Positions 36,688 to 45,586 of a stretch of DNA of 64,000 bases are shown here, piece after piece. Position 1 is the first letter of the stretch. Each line of letters starts with the position of its first letter. Origin of the DNA: Acinetobacter wuhouensis. GTDB lineage: Bacteria; Pseudomonadota; Gammaproteobacteria; Pseudomonadales; Moraxellaceae. Below the pieces are notes generated by a model. That model searched no databases. It was given only the letters and a program-made list of their open reading frames with translations, and was not told the origin of the DNA. The translations under genes and the position numbers were made by a program. Where the stretch lies: assembly GCF_001696605.3 (NCBI RefSeq), contig NZ_CP031716.1:1798001-1862000 (forward strand), in the 5' to 3' direction.

Positions 36688-37401
36688 ATGACTGCGACAC
36701 AAGGCGAAGAACATAAGATTGAACGGATTAAAGAATCATTTAAAGGATTATTATTCTTTAATATTGTCGGATTTTTTGTCCTAATTCATACAACACTTGA
36801 TTATAGATTGCTCAAAGTGGGTGCTGAGAAAATTATCGAATATCAAGTACCAAGTGAAGTGCAGTACCAGTATGTGCCTAAAAATGGTCGAAAAACAGCT
36901 TATGTTGCAATACTCAGCAATCAGGGAAATGATCAAGCCTTGCTGACAGAATTATCCTGTTGGGACTATACAAGCGGAGTTTGTTCTTTATTTGAAGATA
37001 CAAGCAATCAGTTTAAAACAATAAAATTATTAACACGTTTTTATCCTGATTCACCTGAAAAAATACGGGATTATATTTTCATGGATGCGACTTATTTCGA
37101 TGAAAATGGTGAACCTCAAACTGTTATTTTTAATATGAGTGCTTATGAAAAGGTAAATTATACGGACTATCTTAAAACAACTTTGCTCAAATACTCAGCG
37201 TATTTTTCACTCTTATTGGGTTTTCTATTTTTAGTATTTTTTGTTTATAGTTTTGATTCTGAAAAAGTTACATCATACATGCGCCTGCAAAAGCGTGATT
37301 TAAATGCTGAATTTGCCAAGTATAGAAAGATGATGTTGCATGTGTTACTTGCGAATATTGCAATCGTTTGGATTTTTACAACTGTTGCGCTCAAAATATA
37401 G
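36688..37401 (+). CDS. Hypothetical membrane protein, 237 aa
   Basis: I do not recognise this protein. TM1 lies at about 22-38 (LLFFNIVGFFVLIHTTL), a roughly 130-residue extracytoplasmic domain follows with two Cys close together (ELSCWDYTSGVCSLF, about 90-103) likely to form a disulfide, then TM2 at about 173-193 (YFSLLLGFLFLVFFVYSF) and TM3 at about 216-235. The short loop between TM2 and TM3 is basic (RLQKRDLNAEFAKYRKM), consistent with a cytoplasmic position. No ribosome site is obvious. It stands alone, with the amidase gene convergent. Confidence 0.65.
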   Translation: MTATQGEEHKIERIKESFKGLLFFNIVGFFVLIHTTLDYRLLKVGAEKIIEYQVPSEVQYQYVPKNGRKTAYVAILSNQGNDQALLTELSCWDYTSGVCSLFEDTSNQFKTIKLLTRFYPDSPEKIRDYIFMDATYFDENGEPQTVIFNMSAYEKVNYTDYLKTTLLKYSAYFSLLLGFLFLVFFVYSFDSEKVTSYMRLQKRDLNAEFAKYRKMMLHVLLANIAIVWIFTTVALKI

Positions 37402-37473
37402 ATTTTTCATACTGAGAAAATCGTAGAATGAGCACACGAGTTGCTCATTCTTGTCTCTATTCCTCTGTGAAAA

Positions 37474-38973
37474 TTACAATTGAATGGAGCTATATTTTGG
37501 ATTCCACGGTTGAGCTTGTTCTAATTGAGCAGCTAACTGCAATAAAAGATCTTCACGCCCAAAAGGTGCAATAAACTGAGAACCCAAAGGCAGATTATTG
37601 TTATTCCAATACAATGGTACAGACATTGCAGGTAAACCTGTGATATTCGCAAGCTGGGTAAAGGGAACCCATTGCAAATTATTTTTAATCAATTGCTCGA
37701 CTAATTTCCCTTTTGCCAATAAATGCGCTTTGTCTACTTTAAGCAAGCCTTTCAAAATTGGAATTTGCCAAGCAGGCGTTTTCACTTCACCATTTTTAGG
37801 GGCAACAGAGGCTGTAGAAGGCAGTAAAAATAAATCATATTGTTGAAAATACTGATTCATTTTAGTGACATAAGTGCCCCAGTTATTCAGATTGTGAATA
37901 TAGTCTGTTGCGGAAGCTTTTGCACCAAAAGCGGCAATGGCTAAAGTATCTAACTCAAAATCACGATCAGTTGCACCGAGTTGCTGTTTAACTTGATTCA
38001 CGGTATAAGCACATTGACTAAACCACGTGGTGATAAAGTCTTTGGCAAGTTGCATACCGTCAATTTGCGGTTTAGCTTCTTCGACGTCATGACCTAATGA
38101 TTCTAAAAGTTTTGCAGTATGCTGAATTGCTTGAATCGCATCTTTTGAAACAGGCGTACCAATTGGAGATTCAGTCGAAAAACCAATTCTTAGTTTTTTC
38201 GGTGATTTGTACATCGTTTGTAAATAACTTTCATTCGGGCTTTGAATATTAAATAACGAAGCTTGATCAGGTCCTTGAATCGCATCTAACATGGCAGCAC
38301 TATCACGAACAGACTTTGATAGTACATGTTGCATTGCAGCCCCATGCATGGCTTCACTGAATTGAGGTCCCCACGGTGTACGACCACGACTAGGTTTTAA
38401 GCCAAATAGACCACAATACGATGCAGGAATACGAATCGAACCGCCACCATCGCTTGCACCTGCGATCGGTACGATACCTGCTGCAATCGCAGAAGCTGAA
38501 CCGCCAGAAGAGCCACCACTGTTATGTTTTAAATTCCACGGATTTTTACAACTTCCCCATGCTTCAGGTTCAGTGATTCCTTTGATCCCAAACTCAGGTG
38601 AATTGGTCATTCCAAAAGTAATCAGCCCTGCATTTTCCCAGCGATTGACGATTTCAGCATTTTCAGTCGCAATATATTTTGCATTTTTAAATGATTTTGA
38701 ACCCGAAGAAATTGGTACACCAGCATATTCCTGATGTAAATCTTTGAGCAAAAAGGGAACACCTGAAAAGGTATTAGAAGAAGCGTTCTGATTATTTTTT
38801 GCTTTATTTAAAGCATGTTCATAAATGGGAATAACAATCGCATTAATTTTTGGATTAACTTGGTCAGCCCGTTGAATGGCGATTTCTAATAGATCATGTG
38901 CTTGTATTTCTTTGTTTTTTACTAAGTTGGCTAAACCAATACCATCATATTGAATATACTCGTTGAATTTCAT
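37474..38973 (-). CDS. Amidase (amidase signature family)
   Basis: A 499-residue hydrolase. The Ser-cisSer-Lys machinery is intact: Lys in GVPFLLKDLHQEYAGVP (about 73), the signature GGSSGGSASAIAAG (about 152-165), and the nucleophile region GASDGGGSIRIPASYCGLFGLKPSRG. These are typical of GatA-like/fatty acid amide and aryl-acylamide hydrolases. The natural amide is unknown; it is not GatA, because gatB and gatC are absent. It lies 20 bases past the GGDEF gene end on the same strand and may be cotranscribed with it. Confidence 0.88.
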   Translation of the reverse strand: MKFNEYIQYDGIGLANLVKNKEIQAHDLLEIAIQRADQVNPKINAIVIPIYEHALNKAKNNQNASSNTFSGVPFLLKDLHQEYAGVPISSGSKSFKNAKYIATENAEIVNRWENAGLITFGMTNSPEFGIKGITEPEAWGSCKNPWNLKHNSGGSSGGSASAIAAGIVPIAGASDGGGSIRIPASYCGLFGLKPSRGRTPWGPQFSEAMHGAAMQHVLSKSVRDSAAMLDAIQGPDQASLFNIQSPNESYLQTMYKSPKKLRIGFSTESPIGTPVSKDAIQAIQHTAKLLESLGHDVEEAKPQIDGMQLAKDFITTWFSQCAYTVNQVKQQLGATDRDFELDTLAIAAFGAKASATDYIHNLNNWGTYVTKMNQYFQQYDLFLLPSTASVAPKNGEVKTPAWQIPILKGLLKVDKAHLLAKGKLVEQLIKNNLQWVPFTQLANITGLPAMSVPLYWNNNNLPLGSQFIAPFGREDLLLQLAAQLEQAQPWNPKYSSIQL

Positions 38974-38993
38974 TACAGTCCTTTGTCATTTAT

Positions 38994-40472
38994 TTATTGA
39001 GGTAAAAGTTGATGATTCTGTTGGATTTCCGTATCAATACAGAGTTGGTTACGTCCTTTTTCTTTCGCTAAATATAGTGCATCATCTGCTCGTTTAATCA
39101 ATTGTTGAAATGGAACACAATAGGGCAGAGTTTGGTAGCTTAACCCAATACTGACACTAATATTTAATATTCGACCGTCATCTAAAAGAATTGGTGTGGT
39201 GAATACAGTATTACAAATCCGTTGTGCAATTTGAATACTTTGTTCTAAGTTTAAGTTCTTGAATAGAATCGCAAATTCTTCACCGCCTAAGCGTCCGAAT
39301 AAATCATCACTACGGATTTGTGCTTTCACTTGTTTAGTAAATTCTTGCAAAACGTAATCACCAATGGCATGTCCATATTGATCATTAATTTTTTTAAAGT
39401 GATCTAAATCGAGAAGTAAAACAGTTACGCTTTGAACATGTTGTTTTTTTTCGGTTTCTTCAATAATCGTTTTCTCGCTTTCTTCGTAGAAATATCGACG
39501 GTTTAGTGCTGTTGTTAAACCATCATGATTGGCGAGATATAAAATTTGATGATACAGTTTTTGCCTATTTAAACTAATAATCGCCAATGTCAGTGGTGCT
39601 AAGGCAAGCATACATAATCCGATGCGAACGGAGAGTGTAGTGGCCAAATAAGCATTCGGGGATTGTTCTATATAATATGCAGTCAACGAATTATACAAAA
39701 GCATGCAAACTACGCAGTTGATAATGGCGACAAAAAAGAGATTATAGCTTAATGCAGCCCATACCAATGCAGCAATCGGAAACATGATTGCGCCTGGACC
39801 AATAAAAAAATGGGTTAAAATAACTGATAAAATAACACCGAGAAAAGGGAGAAGTGTTTTGAATTGAAAAGTTTTTTGTTGAAAATCTTGATAATAGTTT
39901 TGGATGGTAGTCTTGTCTGGAATGGCTAAGATAATGGGTAAAAATGCAATCACATTTAAAATTTCACCTGTCCACCACATACCAAAATCAGTCCAAATAC
40001 GATCCATGGACATAAAAGTGTTTGGCATATGTGGAACAGTCAAACAGGCAAAAGTTGCAGCAGCTAAACAACCACCAAAGGCGCTAATGGTAAATAAATA
40101 AAGAAAAGTTAAACCCTTATTGTATTGTTTATAATGAAGTTTCAGCAAGCGTATTAAAATGAGTGTTACGAGCGCATTTAACATGTTTGCTATGGTTAAA
40201 AACAGCGTGACTAAGAATGAATTTCCTGTGAGTAAATCTGCAATCATGAAGCCTGTAAAAGCACCAAGCCAACCACCAATATTTTTGAGTGAATTAAATC
40301 TTAATAATAGCCCAAGTAAAATTGCATTGGCTGGCCAAAAAATAGCAAGAAAGAGCAATGGTCTACCTAATATCCCCGCTAAAGCTGTGACGAAAATAAT
40401 CGCTGCTATAATAAAAAAAGCAGAAATATTGTCTTTAAGCCGCTGATGTGGAGTTGTTATAGCCTGTACCAA
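38994..40472 (-). CDS. MASE1-type diguanylate cyclase (GGDEF)
   Basis: A 492-residue membrane protein that appears to start with TTG, since no in-frame ATG lies upstream before a stop. About eight hydrophobic segments (15-305) form a MASE1-like sensory region (LAIFWPANAILLGLLLR, FGMWWTGEILNVIAFLP). The C-terminal GGDEF domain (about 325-480) has DHDGLTTALNRRYF, VLLLDLDHFKKINDQYGH and the active-site GRLGGEEFAI. RSDD lies five residues ahead of GGEEF, so the c-di-GMP inhibitory I-site is intact. It should make c-di-GMP. A Fur-like site lies 72 bases upstream. Confidence 0.9.
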   Translation of the reverse strand: MVQAITTPHQRLKDNISAFFIIAAIIFVTALAGILGRPLLFLAIFWPANAILLGLLLRFNSLKNIGGWLGAFTGFMIADLLTGNSFLVTLFLTIANMLNALVTLILIRLLKLHYKQYNKGLTFLYLFTISAFGGCLAAATFACLTVPHMPNTFMSMDRIWTDFGMWWTGEILNVIAFLPIILAIPDKTTIQNYYQDFQQKTFQFKTLLPFLGVILSVILTHFFIGPGAIMFPIAALVWAALSYNLFFVAIINCVVCMLLYNSLTAYYIEQSPNAYLATTLSVRIGLCMLALAPLTLAIISLNRQKLYHQILYLANHDGLTTALNRRYFYEESEKTIIEETEKKQHVQSVTVLLLDLDHFKKINDQYGHAIGDYVLQEFTKQVKAQIRSDDLFGRLGGEEFAILFKNLNLEQSIQIAQRICNTVFTTPILLDDGRILNISVSIGLSYQTLPYCVPFQQLIKRADDALYLAKEKGRNQLCIDTEIQQNHQLLPQ

Positions 40473-40543
40473 TTCGCTAACCTAATGCTATGAATGTTTA
40501 AATTCTAAACCAATATTTAAAAATGGTTATATTTTAATAAGTG

Positions 40544-40561
40544 AATAATGATAATCTTATC
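40544..40561. promoter_or_regulatory. Fur-like site between the GGDEF gene and a secreted-protein gene (tentative)
   Basis: AATAATGATAATCTTATC fits the three-hexamer description of Fur sites with two good direct hexamers and one degenerate inverted hexamer. It lies in very AT-rich DNA, so a chance match is quite possible. Confidence 0.35.
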
Positions 40562-40729
40562 TCTTTATATCTGTAAATCAATAGCTTTCGTCGCAGTTTG
40601 TAAATTTATTACAAAAAAAATATATATTATAAATAACTACGAATATTGTTCTTATATGGTTAATTTTACATGTTTTATTTTGAATATATGCTAATTTATG
40701 ACAAATGAAATATGACATACAGACTTGGT

Positions 40730-41224
40730 ATGAAAAAAACAGCATTAATAACAGCTTTATTCCTTAGTTTTTCAAGCTTTACGATGGCAGCAGAACAGAC
40801 TACTCAAGTGCAGACAGCGCCGGCGAGTACGGTGACTGCAACCAATAAAACCAGTTATATTCGTATAAATACGCGCCCTGAAATTTTGGGTTTATGGGGC
40901 ATGGAAATTCCGAACAATAAGAAATGCACTGAGTTTTATAATTTTCGTGGTCAAAATGAAGTCGTTGTTAATAGTGGTAAAGAATGGTCAATAGGGTTAT
41001 TTGATTATCAACCTTCACCAGACAATACATTAGAAAAGCCACCTGTGCTGATTATGCAGATCAAATATGAAAATAATGAAATAGATTGTTCTGGTCAGAA
41101 GCAAGATCAAAGTGGGGAGGTCTCTCAGTACTTTGTGAAATGGATTAATAAAAACCAAATTAACTTCTGTGCATCTGATAAAGGTGATCAGTGTTTTGCG
41201 ACCTTGAATCGTGTGCTTCCGTAA
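40730..41224 (+). CDS. Small secreted hypothetical protein
   Basis: I start at ATG 40730, which opens a signal peptide (MKKTALITALFLSFSSFTMAAEQ); the frame extends six codons further up. The mature protein (about 144 aa) has a Thr/Val-rich linker and then a compact domain with four Cys (KKCTEF, IDCSGQ, NFCASDKGDQCFATL), suggesting two disulfides. The text PEILGLWGMEIPNNKKCTEFYNF looks like the start of a small beta-rich lipocalin-like domain. I know no function. It is followed by a gene-free, palindrome-rich region. Confidence 0.7.
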   Translation: MKKTALITALFLSFSSFTMAAEQTTQVQTAPASTVTATNKTSYIRINTRPEILGLWGMEIPNNKKCTEFYNFRGQNEVVVNSGKEWSIGLFDYQPSPDNTLEKPPVLIMQIKYENNEIDCSGQKQDQSGEVSQYFVKWINKNQINFCASDKGDQCFATLNRVLP

Positions 41225-41383
41225 ATATTTAACCTGAGTTCGAAGTTGATTTCTTCCAAAAATTTGATACGCGGAAACGTCCTTCGCAATTGTTTGAGGC
41301 ATGAGCCAGTCATGGCGCAAGATTTATAAGTTAATGTTTTTGCGATAATCTTGATATATTTCGGTAGCTGACGAGTTCTGCGG

Positions 41384-41461
41384 TGAGGATCCTCAAAATA
41401 TATTTTGAGTCCGTAAGGTGGTTTTCTTGCGAAGCTTCGCTTCTCATTTGCCGAATGAGAA
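41384..41461. repeat. Cluster of four perfect palindromes/hairpins
   Basis: In 78 bases: TGAGGATCCTCA (41384-41395); CTCAAAATATATTTTGAG (41392-41409); GCGAAGCTTCGC (41429-41440); and TTCTCATT-TGCCG-AATGAGAA (41441-41461). All four are perfect and adjacent or overlapping. Confidence 0.7.
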
Positions 41462-41608
41462 ACATCGTTTCGTAAGAGTATGGTCGAGCCGAAGGCTAAT
41501 CCTAATATATGAACAAAACCGATAAGACTCCGTCACAATGAACCTTACCCTACTGAAATTATTAAAATAACTTATCGAACTGACGTTATTTATTATTACT
41601 TTTTGCAT

Positions 41609-41640
41609 AAAAAAACCTCTGATTTACAGAGGTTTTTTTA
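41609..41640 (-). terminator. Terminator of the accB-accC operon
   Basis: CCTCTG-ATTTA-CAGAGG flanked by A and T runs on both sides, 19 bases past the accC stop. It is symmetrical and could stop transcription from either side. Confidence 0.85.
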
Positions 41641-41658
41641 TTTCACAGATACTTTTAA

Positions 41659-43023
41659 TTAAGCATCATTTTCATGGCCTTGCACTTGTTTAAGCAAGTG
41701 TTTTTCAAGGTAGTGAATATCCATCGCTTGTTTGCAGAAGTTTTTATCTTCAAGAATCAAATCTTTATGCAATGGAATATTGGTTTTAATTCCAGTCAAA
41801 ATCATTTCATCTAAAGCTTGCTTCATACGTGCAATCGCAGTATCTCGATCTTTACCATGTGAAATCAATTTGGCAATCATTGAGTCGTAATATGGCGGAA
41901 TGTTGTAGCCTTCATAGATATGAGAGTCTAAACGAATCCCTGCACCACCTGGCGCATAGAATGCTTCAATTTTACCTGGTGAAGGTAAGAATGTTGAAGG
42001 ATCTTCAGCATTGATACGGCACTCAATCGCATGGCCTTTGAGTTGAACTTCATCTTGTGTGATGTTTAAGCCTAGACCCGCAGCAATACGTAACTGTTGC
42101 TCAATAATATCGACACCTGTCACTTGTTCAGTTACAGGATGCTCAACTTGAACACGTGTATTCATTTCAATAAAGAAGAATTCACCATCTTCAAATAAGA
42201 ATTCAAACGTACCTGCACCACGATATTGCATCAATTTACAAGCATTTACACATGCTTCTAAAATATGCGCACGTGCTTCTTCTGGTAAACCAGGAGCAGG
42301 TGCTTCTTCGAGTACTTTTTGATGACGACGTTGTAATGAACAATCACGATCATACAAATGAATCGCTTCGCCATTTCCATCAGCCAACACTTGAACTTCT
42401 ACATGGCGAGGCTTTTGTAAGAAACGTTCCATATAAACAGTGTCATCACCGAACCACATTTCAGCATCACGCTGTGCTGCTTGAACAGATTCAAGTAAAG
42501 TGTCGACACGTTCAACAATACGCATCCCACGACCACCACCGCCAGAAGCAGCTTTGACGATCAGAGGGAAACCAATTTCTTTCGCTTCGGCTAAGGCATT
42601 ATTTGGTGTTACTGCGTGAGCAGAACCAGGAACGGTAGGTACACCCGCTTTACGCATTGCCATAATCGCAGAAACTTTATTCCCCATGAGGCGAATATGT
42701 TCAGGACGTGGGCCAATGAAAATAAAACCAGAACTTTCTACGATTTCGGCAAATTCAGCATTTTCAGACAAGAAACCATAACCAGGATGGATTGCATCTG
42801 CGCCTGTAATTTCCGCAGCAGTAATGATAGCAGGGATATTCAAATAACTTTCGCTACTTGCACCTGGACCAATACATACAGCTTCATCACAAAAGCGCAA
42901 ATGCATTAAATCTTTATCAGCGTCTGAATAGATACCGACAGTTTTGATTCCTAAAGTCTTACAAGCACGAGTGATACGCAGCGCGATCTCACCTCGGTTT
43001 GCAATTAAAACTTTTTGCAACAT
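41659..43023 (-). CDS. accC: Acetyl-CoA carboxylase, biotin carboxylase subunit
   Basis: A 454-residue ATP-grasp enzyme carboxylating biotin on AccB. It begins [20 protein letters not shown], has the glycine-rich ATP loop [14 protein letters not shown], the biotin/bicarbonate region [28 protein letters not shown], and [16 protein letters not shown] with its catalytic Glu and Arg. The second Cys in DRDCSLQRR is the reported biotin-site Cys. It follows accB by 16 bases on the same strand, the usual accBC order. Confidence 0.97.
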   Translation of the reverse strand: MLQKVLIANRGEIALRITRACKTLGIKTVGIYSDADKDLMHLRFCDEAVCIGPGASSESYLNIPAIITAAEITGADAIHPGYGFLSENAEFAEIVESSGFIFIGPRPEHIRLMGNKVSAIMAMRKAGVPTVPGSAHAVTPNNALAEAKEIGFPLIVKAASGGGGRGMRIVERVDTLLESVQAAQRDAEMWFGDDTVYMERFLQKPRHVEVQVLADGNGEAIHLYDRDCSLQRRHQKVLEEAPAPGLPEEARAHILEACVNACKLMQYRGAGTFEFLFEDGEFFFIEMNTRVQVEHPVTEQVTGVDIIEQQLRIAAGLGLNITQDEVQLKGHAIECRINAEDPSTFLPSPGKIEAFYAPGGAGIRLDSHIYEGYNIPPYYDSMIAKLISHGKDRDTAIARMKQALDEMILTGIKTNIPLHKDLILEDKNFCKQAMDIHYLEKHLLKQVQGHENDA

Positions 43024-43039
43024 ATCAACCCCCTAAATA

Positions 43040-43456
43040 TTACGCGCGATAGCGGAATAAAGGTTGACCGAATTGGATTACATCGCCATTTTTAACTAAA
43101 ATTTCTTCAACAACACCGCTTTGAGTCGCTTCAATCGGGTTCATGATTTTCATTGCTTCGATGATACCTAAAGTTTCACCCGCAGAAACAGTTTGACCAA
43201 CATTGACAAACGGTGCTTCGCCAGGACTTGGAGCAGAGTAGAACACACCAACCATTGGTGAAGTTTCTACAGCACCACGAGAGGCAGCTTTTACAACAGG
43301 CGCTTCAGCAGCAGGCAATGCAACAGGTGCGACACCAGCAACCACAGGATTACGACGTGTTAAAGCAATCGATTGATCTCCTTCTTTAACTTCAATCGCT
43401 TGAAGGTCAGATTCGATCATCAAATCGATGAGCTTTTTAATTTTGCGAATATCCAT
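43040..43456 (-). CDS. accB: Acetyl-CoA carboxylase, biotin carboxyl carrier protein
   Basis: A 138-residue protein. An N-terminal helix (MDIRKIKKLIDLMIESDLQ), an Ala/Pro-rich flexible linker (about 40-65) and a C-terminal biotinyl domain whose acceptor Lys is in EAMKIMNPIEA (about residue 105). The thumb region is present (PMVGVFYSAPSPGEAPFV). AccC loads CO2 on the biotin, and the carboxyltransferase AccAD, not in this window, transfers it to acetyl-CoA. It sits between aroQ and accC, all on one strand. Confidence 0.97.
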   Translation of the reverse strand: MDIRKIKKLIDLMIESDLQAIEVKEGDQSIALTRRNPVVAGVAPVALPAAEAPVVKAASRGAVETSPMVGVFYSAPSPGEAPFVNVGQTVSAGETLGIIEAMKIMNPIEATQSGVVEEILVKNGDVIQFGQPLFRYRA

Positions 43457-43473
43457 GTGTTTGTATTCCTAAA

Positions 43474-43929
43474 TTATGATTGGGTTGAAGATTTAATTTT
43501 GTCGATCGCGTAATTCAATGCAAAAGAGTAACCTTGAGCACCTAAACCACAAATTACGCCTACGGCTTTGTCAGATAAATAAGAATGATGTCTAAATGCT
43601 TCGCGAGCATGGACATTTGAAAGATGTACTTCGATAAATGGAATGGCAACGCCCAGTAACGCATCACGTACAGCAACAGAAGTATGGGTAAGTGCAGCAG
43701 GATTAATAATAATAAATTTTACGCCGTCAAGCTGTGCTTGGTGAATACGATCAACGATTGCACCTTCCCAATTGCTTTGGAAAGTATCTAAAGTCATATT
43801 GGCTTGTTGAGCTTGGCTGCTGAGTTGTTGGTTAATGTCATCCAATGTGAGGTGACCATAGACCTCAGGTTCGCGCTTTCCTAGCAAGTTTAAGTTTGGT
43901 CCGTGAATGACCAAAATGGTCGAACTCAT
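43474..43929 (-). CDS. aroQ: 3-dehydroquinate dehydratase, type II
   Basis: A 151-residue dodecamer-forming enzyme of the shikimate pathway. The opening [21 protein letters not shown] contains the catalytic Tyr. [31 protein letters not shown] (substrate Asn) and [19 protein letters not shown] (catalytic His) follow. It precedes accB by about 17 bases; aroQ-accB-accC is a common gammaproteobacterial arrangement. Confidence 0.96.
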   Translation of the reverse strand: MSSTILVIHGPNLNLLGKREPEVYGHLTLDDINQQLSSQAQQANMTLDTFQSNWEGAIVDRIHQAQLDGVKFIIINPAALTHTSVAVRDALLGVAIPFIEVHLSNVHAREAFRHHSYLSDKAVGVICGLGAQGYSFALNYAIDKIKSSTQS

Positions 43930-44164
43930 TGAGACTGCTCCAATTCAAAAGTTGCAAAAAATCTTTGCAAGATGTCTGCAAAGTTTGCATATTATGGCAT
44001 GTTTTTCCACAAATACTTTATATTTTCTTTGAATTGTCGCAGAAATGCTGTGCCTTGTATGGGCTATATCATGTTAATTTTGAAGCGAAATGGCAATGTT
44101 AAAATATGACATTTTTTGAAGGTGTTTCGTTATCGACATATTCTAAACGGAGTGACCAAACTAT

Positions 44165-45481
44165 TCATTTATTTTGTGTAACAGCCATGTGAGAGTCATC
44201 AATACATAAGATGTCACTCCATCGAGTCGTATAACGTGGAGAGAGGTTTTGTTGACGCATTTTCCATGAATTTTCTTTGGAATGATAACCGACTTGGACG
44301 CTGTCTGAGCCATAACGCTTTTTCACTTGCGCTAAAGTTTTCATCAGTTCATCACGTTGTTGAATCAATTGAACAGGGTGCCATAAGTCATTGATGTGTT
44401 GGCTTTTACTGTGTAAGGCAGAAAACATCACCGCAACTTTTACATATTTCTTATTTTCTTTAAATAAAACATCGATTTGCTGTAATGCAGTTTGTGTAAG
44501 CAGGAGCAAATCATCAGTTGCATACTCTAAACCTATGACTGTTGAAAGTGATTTTTTATAGGGTGCTTGGGGGATTTTTTCATACAAAGAAACATGAATG
44601 ACGGCACAGAGTTGCTGTTGTTTGCTTAGGCGTTGATGTGCTCGATTGACATGGAAAATAATTGCTTGTTTGATGATGTCAATCTGATTGAGTGCAGATG
44701 CAAAACTACGAGAAGATAAGATACGTTTAGAGGGAATTTCAGGGTCATCCAAAGAGATACAGGATTGACCTTTTAGCTCACGAATGGTGCGTCCAATGAG
44801 CACTGAAAATGCTCTTGTAAGGTGATGTTCATTGGCAAAAGTTAAGTCATAACAGCTTTCGATCTTGTAGGCTTCTAACTGTTTGCTGATTTTACGTCCA
44901 ATCCCCCAAATCTCGGAGACATTCGTATTGAGTAATAAGGTTTCAAAACTACACAGATCGAGTTGTGTCAAGTCGCATACATTTTGAAAACCCTGTTTTT
45001 TCTTGGCAAAATGATTGGCAAGTTTGGCTTGGGTTTTGCTATAACCAATGCCGATACAACAGGGTAGACCGAGCCATTTTTGGATGGTTTGAACGAGTTT
45101 GCGACAATAATCTTCTAAGTCGAATAAATCTCGATAAGAACTTAAGTGAATAAAACACTCATCAATTGAATAGGCTTCTAAATCTTCAGCTCTAAAAAAT
45201 GTTTCAAGTGTTCTAAAAAAACGATCTGAAAAATCAGCATAAAGCGCATAGTTACTTGAATAGGCGATGACGCCTGCTTGTTCAGCTTGTTCTTGGACTT
45301 CATACCATGGCACAGCCATATTAATATTGAGTGCTTTGGCTTCATTGCTTCGAGAGACAACACAGCCATCGTTGTTACTGAGTACAACAACGGGTTTATT
45401 GTTGAGACGAGGATTAAACACACGTTCACAACTGACATAGCAGTTATTGATATCAATCAGTGCGAAAATTTGCTCAGCCAT
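44165..45481 (-). CDS. umuC: Y-family DNA polymerase UmuC, without a partner umuD
   Basis: A 438-residue translesion polymerase, like the catalytic subunit of Pol V. Catalytic carboxylates lie in LIDINNCYVSCERVFNP and AYSIDECFIHLSSY; the helix-hairpin-helix thumb is at EIWGIGRKISKQLEAYKI, and the little-finger domain starts near residue 240 (ILSSRSFASALNQ). The C-terminus has the DUF4113-like end RYTTRWSDILCIDD. No umuD is adjacent, so it must pair with UmuD made elsewhere, as reported for several Acinetobacter umuC copies. A UmuDAb-type operator lies immediately before the start codon. Confidence 0.93.
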   Translation of the reverse strand: MAEQIFALIDINNCYVSCERVFNPRLNNKPVVVLSNNDGCVVSRSNEAKALNINMAVPWYEVQEQAEQAGVIAYSSNYALYADFSDRFFRTLETFFRAEDLEAYSIDECFIHLSSYRDLFDLEDYCRKLVQTIQKWLGLPCCIGIGYSKTQAKLANHFAKKKQGFQNVCDLTQLDLCSFETLLLNTNVSEIWGIGRKISKQLEAYKIESCYDLTFANEHHLTRAFSVLIGRTIRELKGQSCISLDDPEIPSKRILSSRSFASALNQIDIIKQAIIFHVNRAHQRLSKQQQLCAVIHVSLYEKIPQAPYKKSLSTVIGLEYATDDLLLLTQTALQQIDVLFKENKKYVKVAVMFSALHSKSQHINDLWHPVQLIQQRDELMKTLAQVKKRYGSDSVQVGYHSKENSWKMRQQNLSPRYTTRWSDILCIDDSHMAVTQNK

Positions 45482-45488
45482 ATTTATT

Positions 45489-45509
45489 TTGAAAAAGTTA
45501 CAAATTCAA
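45489..45509. promoter_or_regulatory. UmuDAb-type SOS operator of umuC
   Basis: TTGAAAAAGTTAC-N3-ATTCAA is an inverted repeat that agrees, on the reverse strand, with the published Acinetobacter motif TTGAAAATGT-N-ACTTTTTCAA at about 19 of 21 positions as I recall it. It lies 7 bases upstream of the umuC ATG, where a bound UmuDAb/DdrR complex would block transcription. Confidence 0.75.
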
Positions 45510-45586
45510 AATATAGCATGAATATTGGATAAATAAAATACAATGAGTGGGTAGTATTTTCTGCTATATAACCCATTCTAAAATGA

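Larger units (their letters stand above)
41225..41658. other. Gene-free, hairpin-rich interval before accC
   Basis: 434 bases with no credible gene. It contains a cluster of perfect palindromes at 41384-41461 and, at the right end, the accC terminator. Base composition is more mixed than the flanking AT-rich spacers, which suggests either a structured RNA or a decayed repeat element. Confidence 0.5.
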
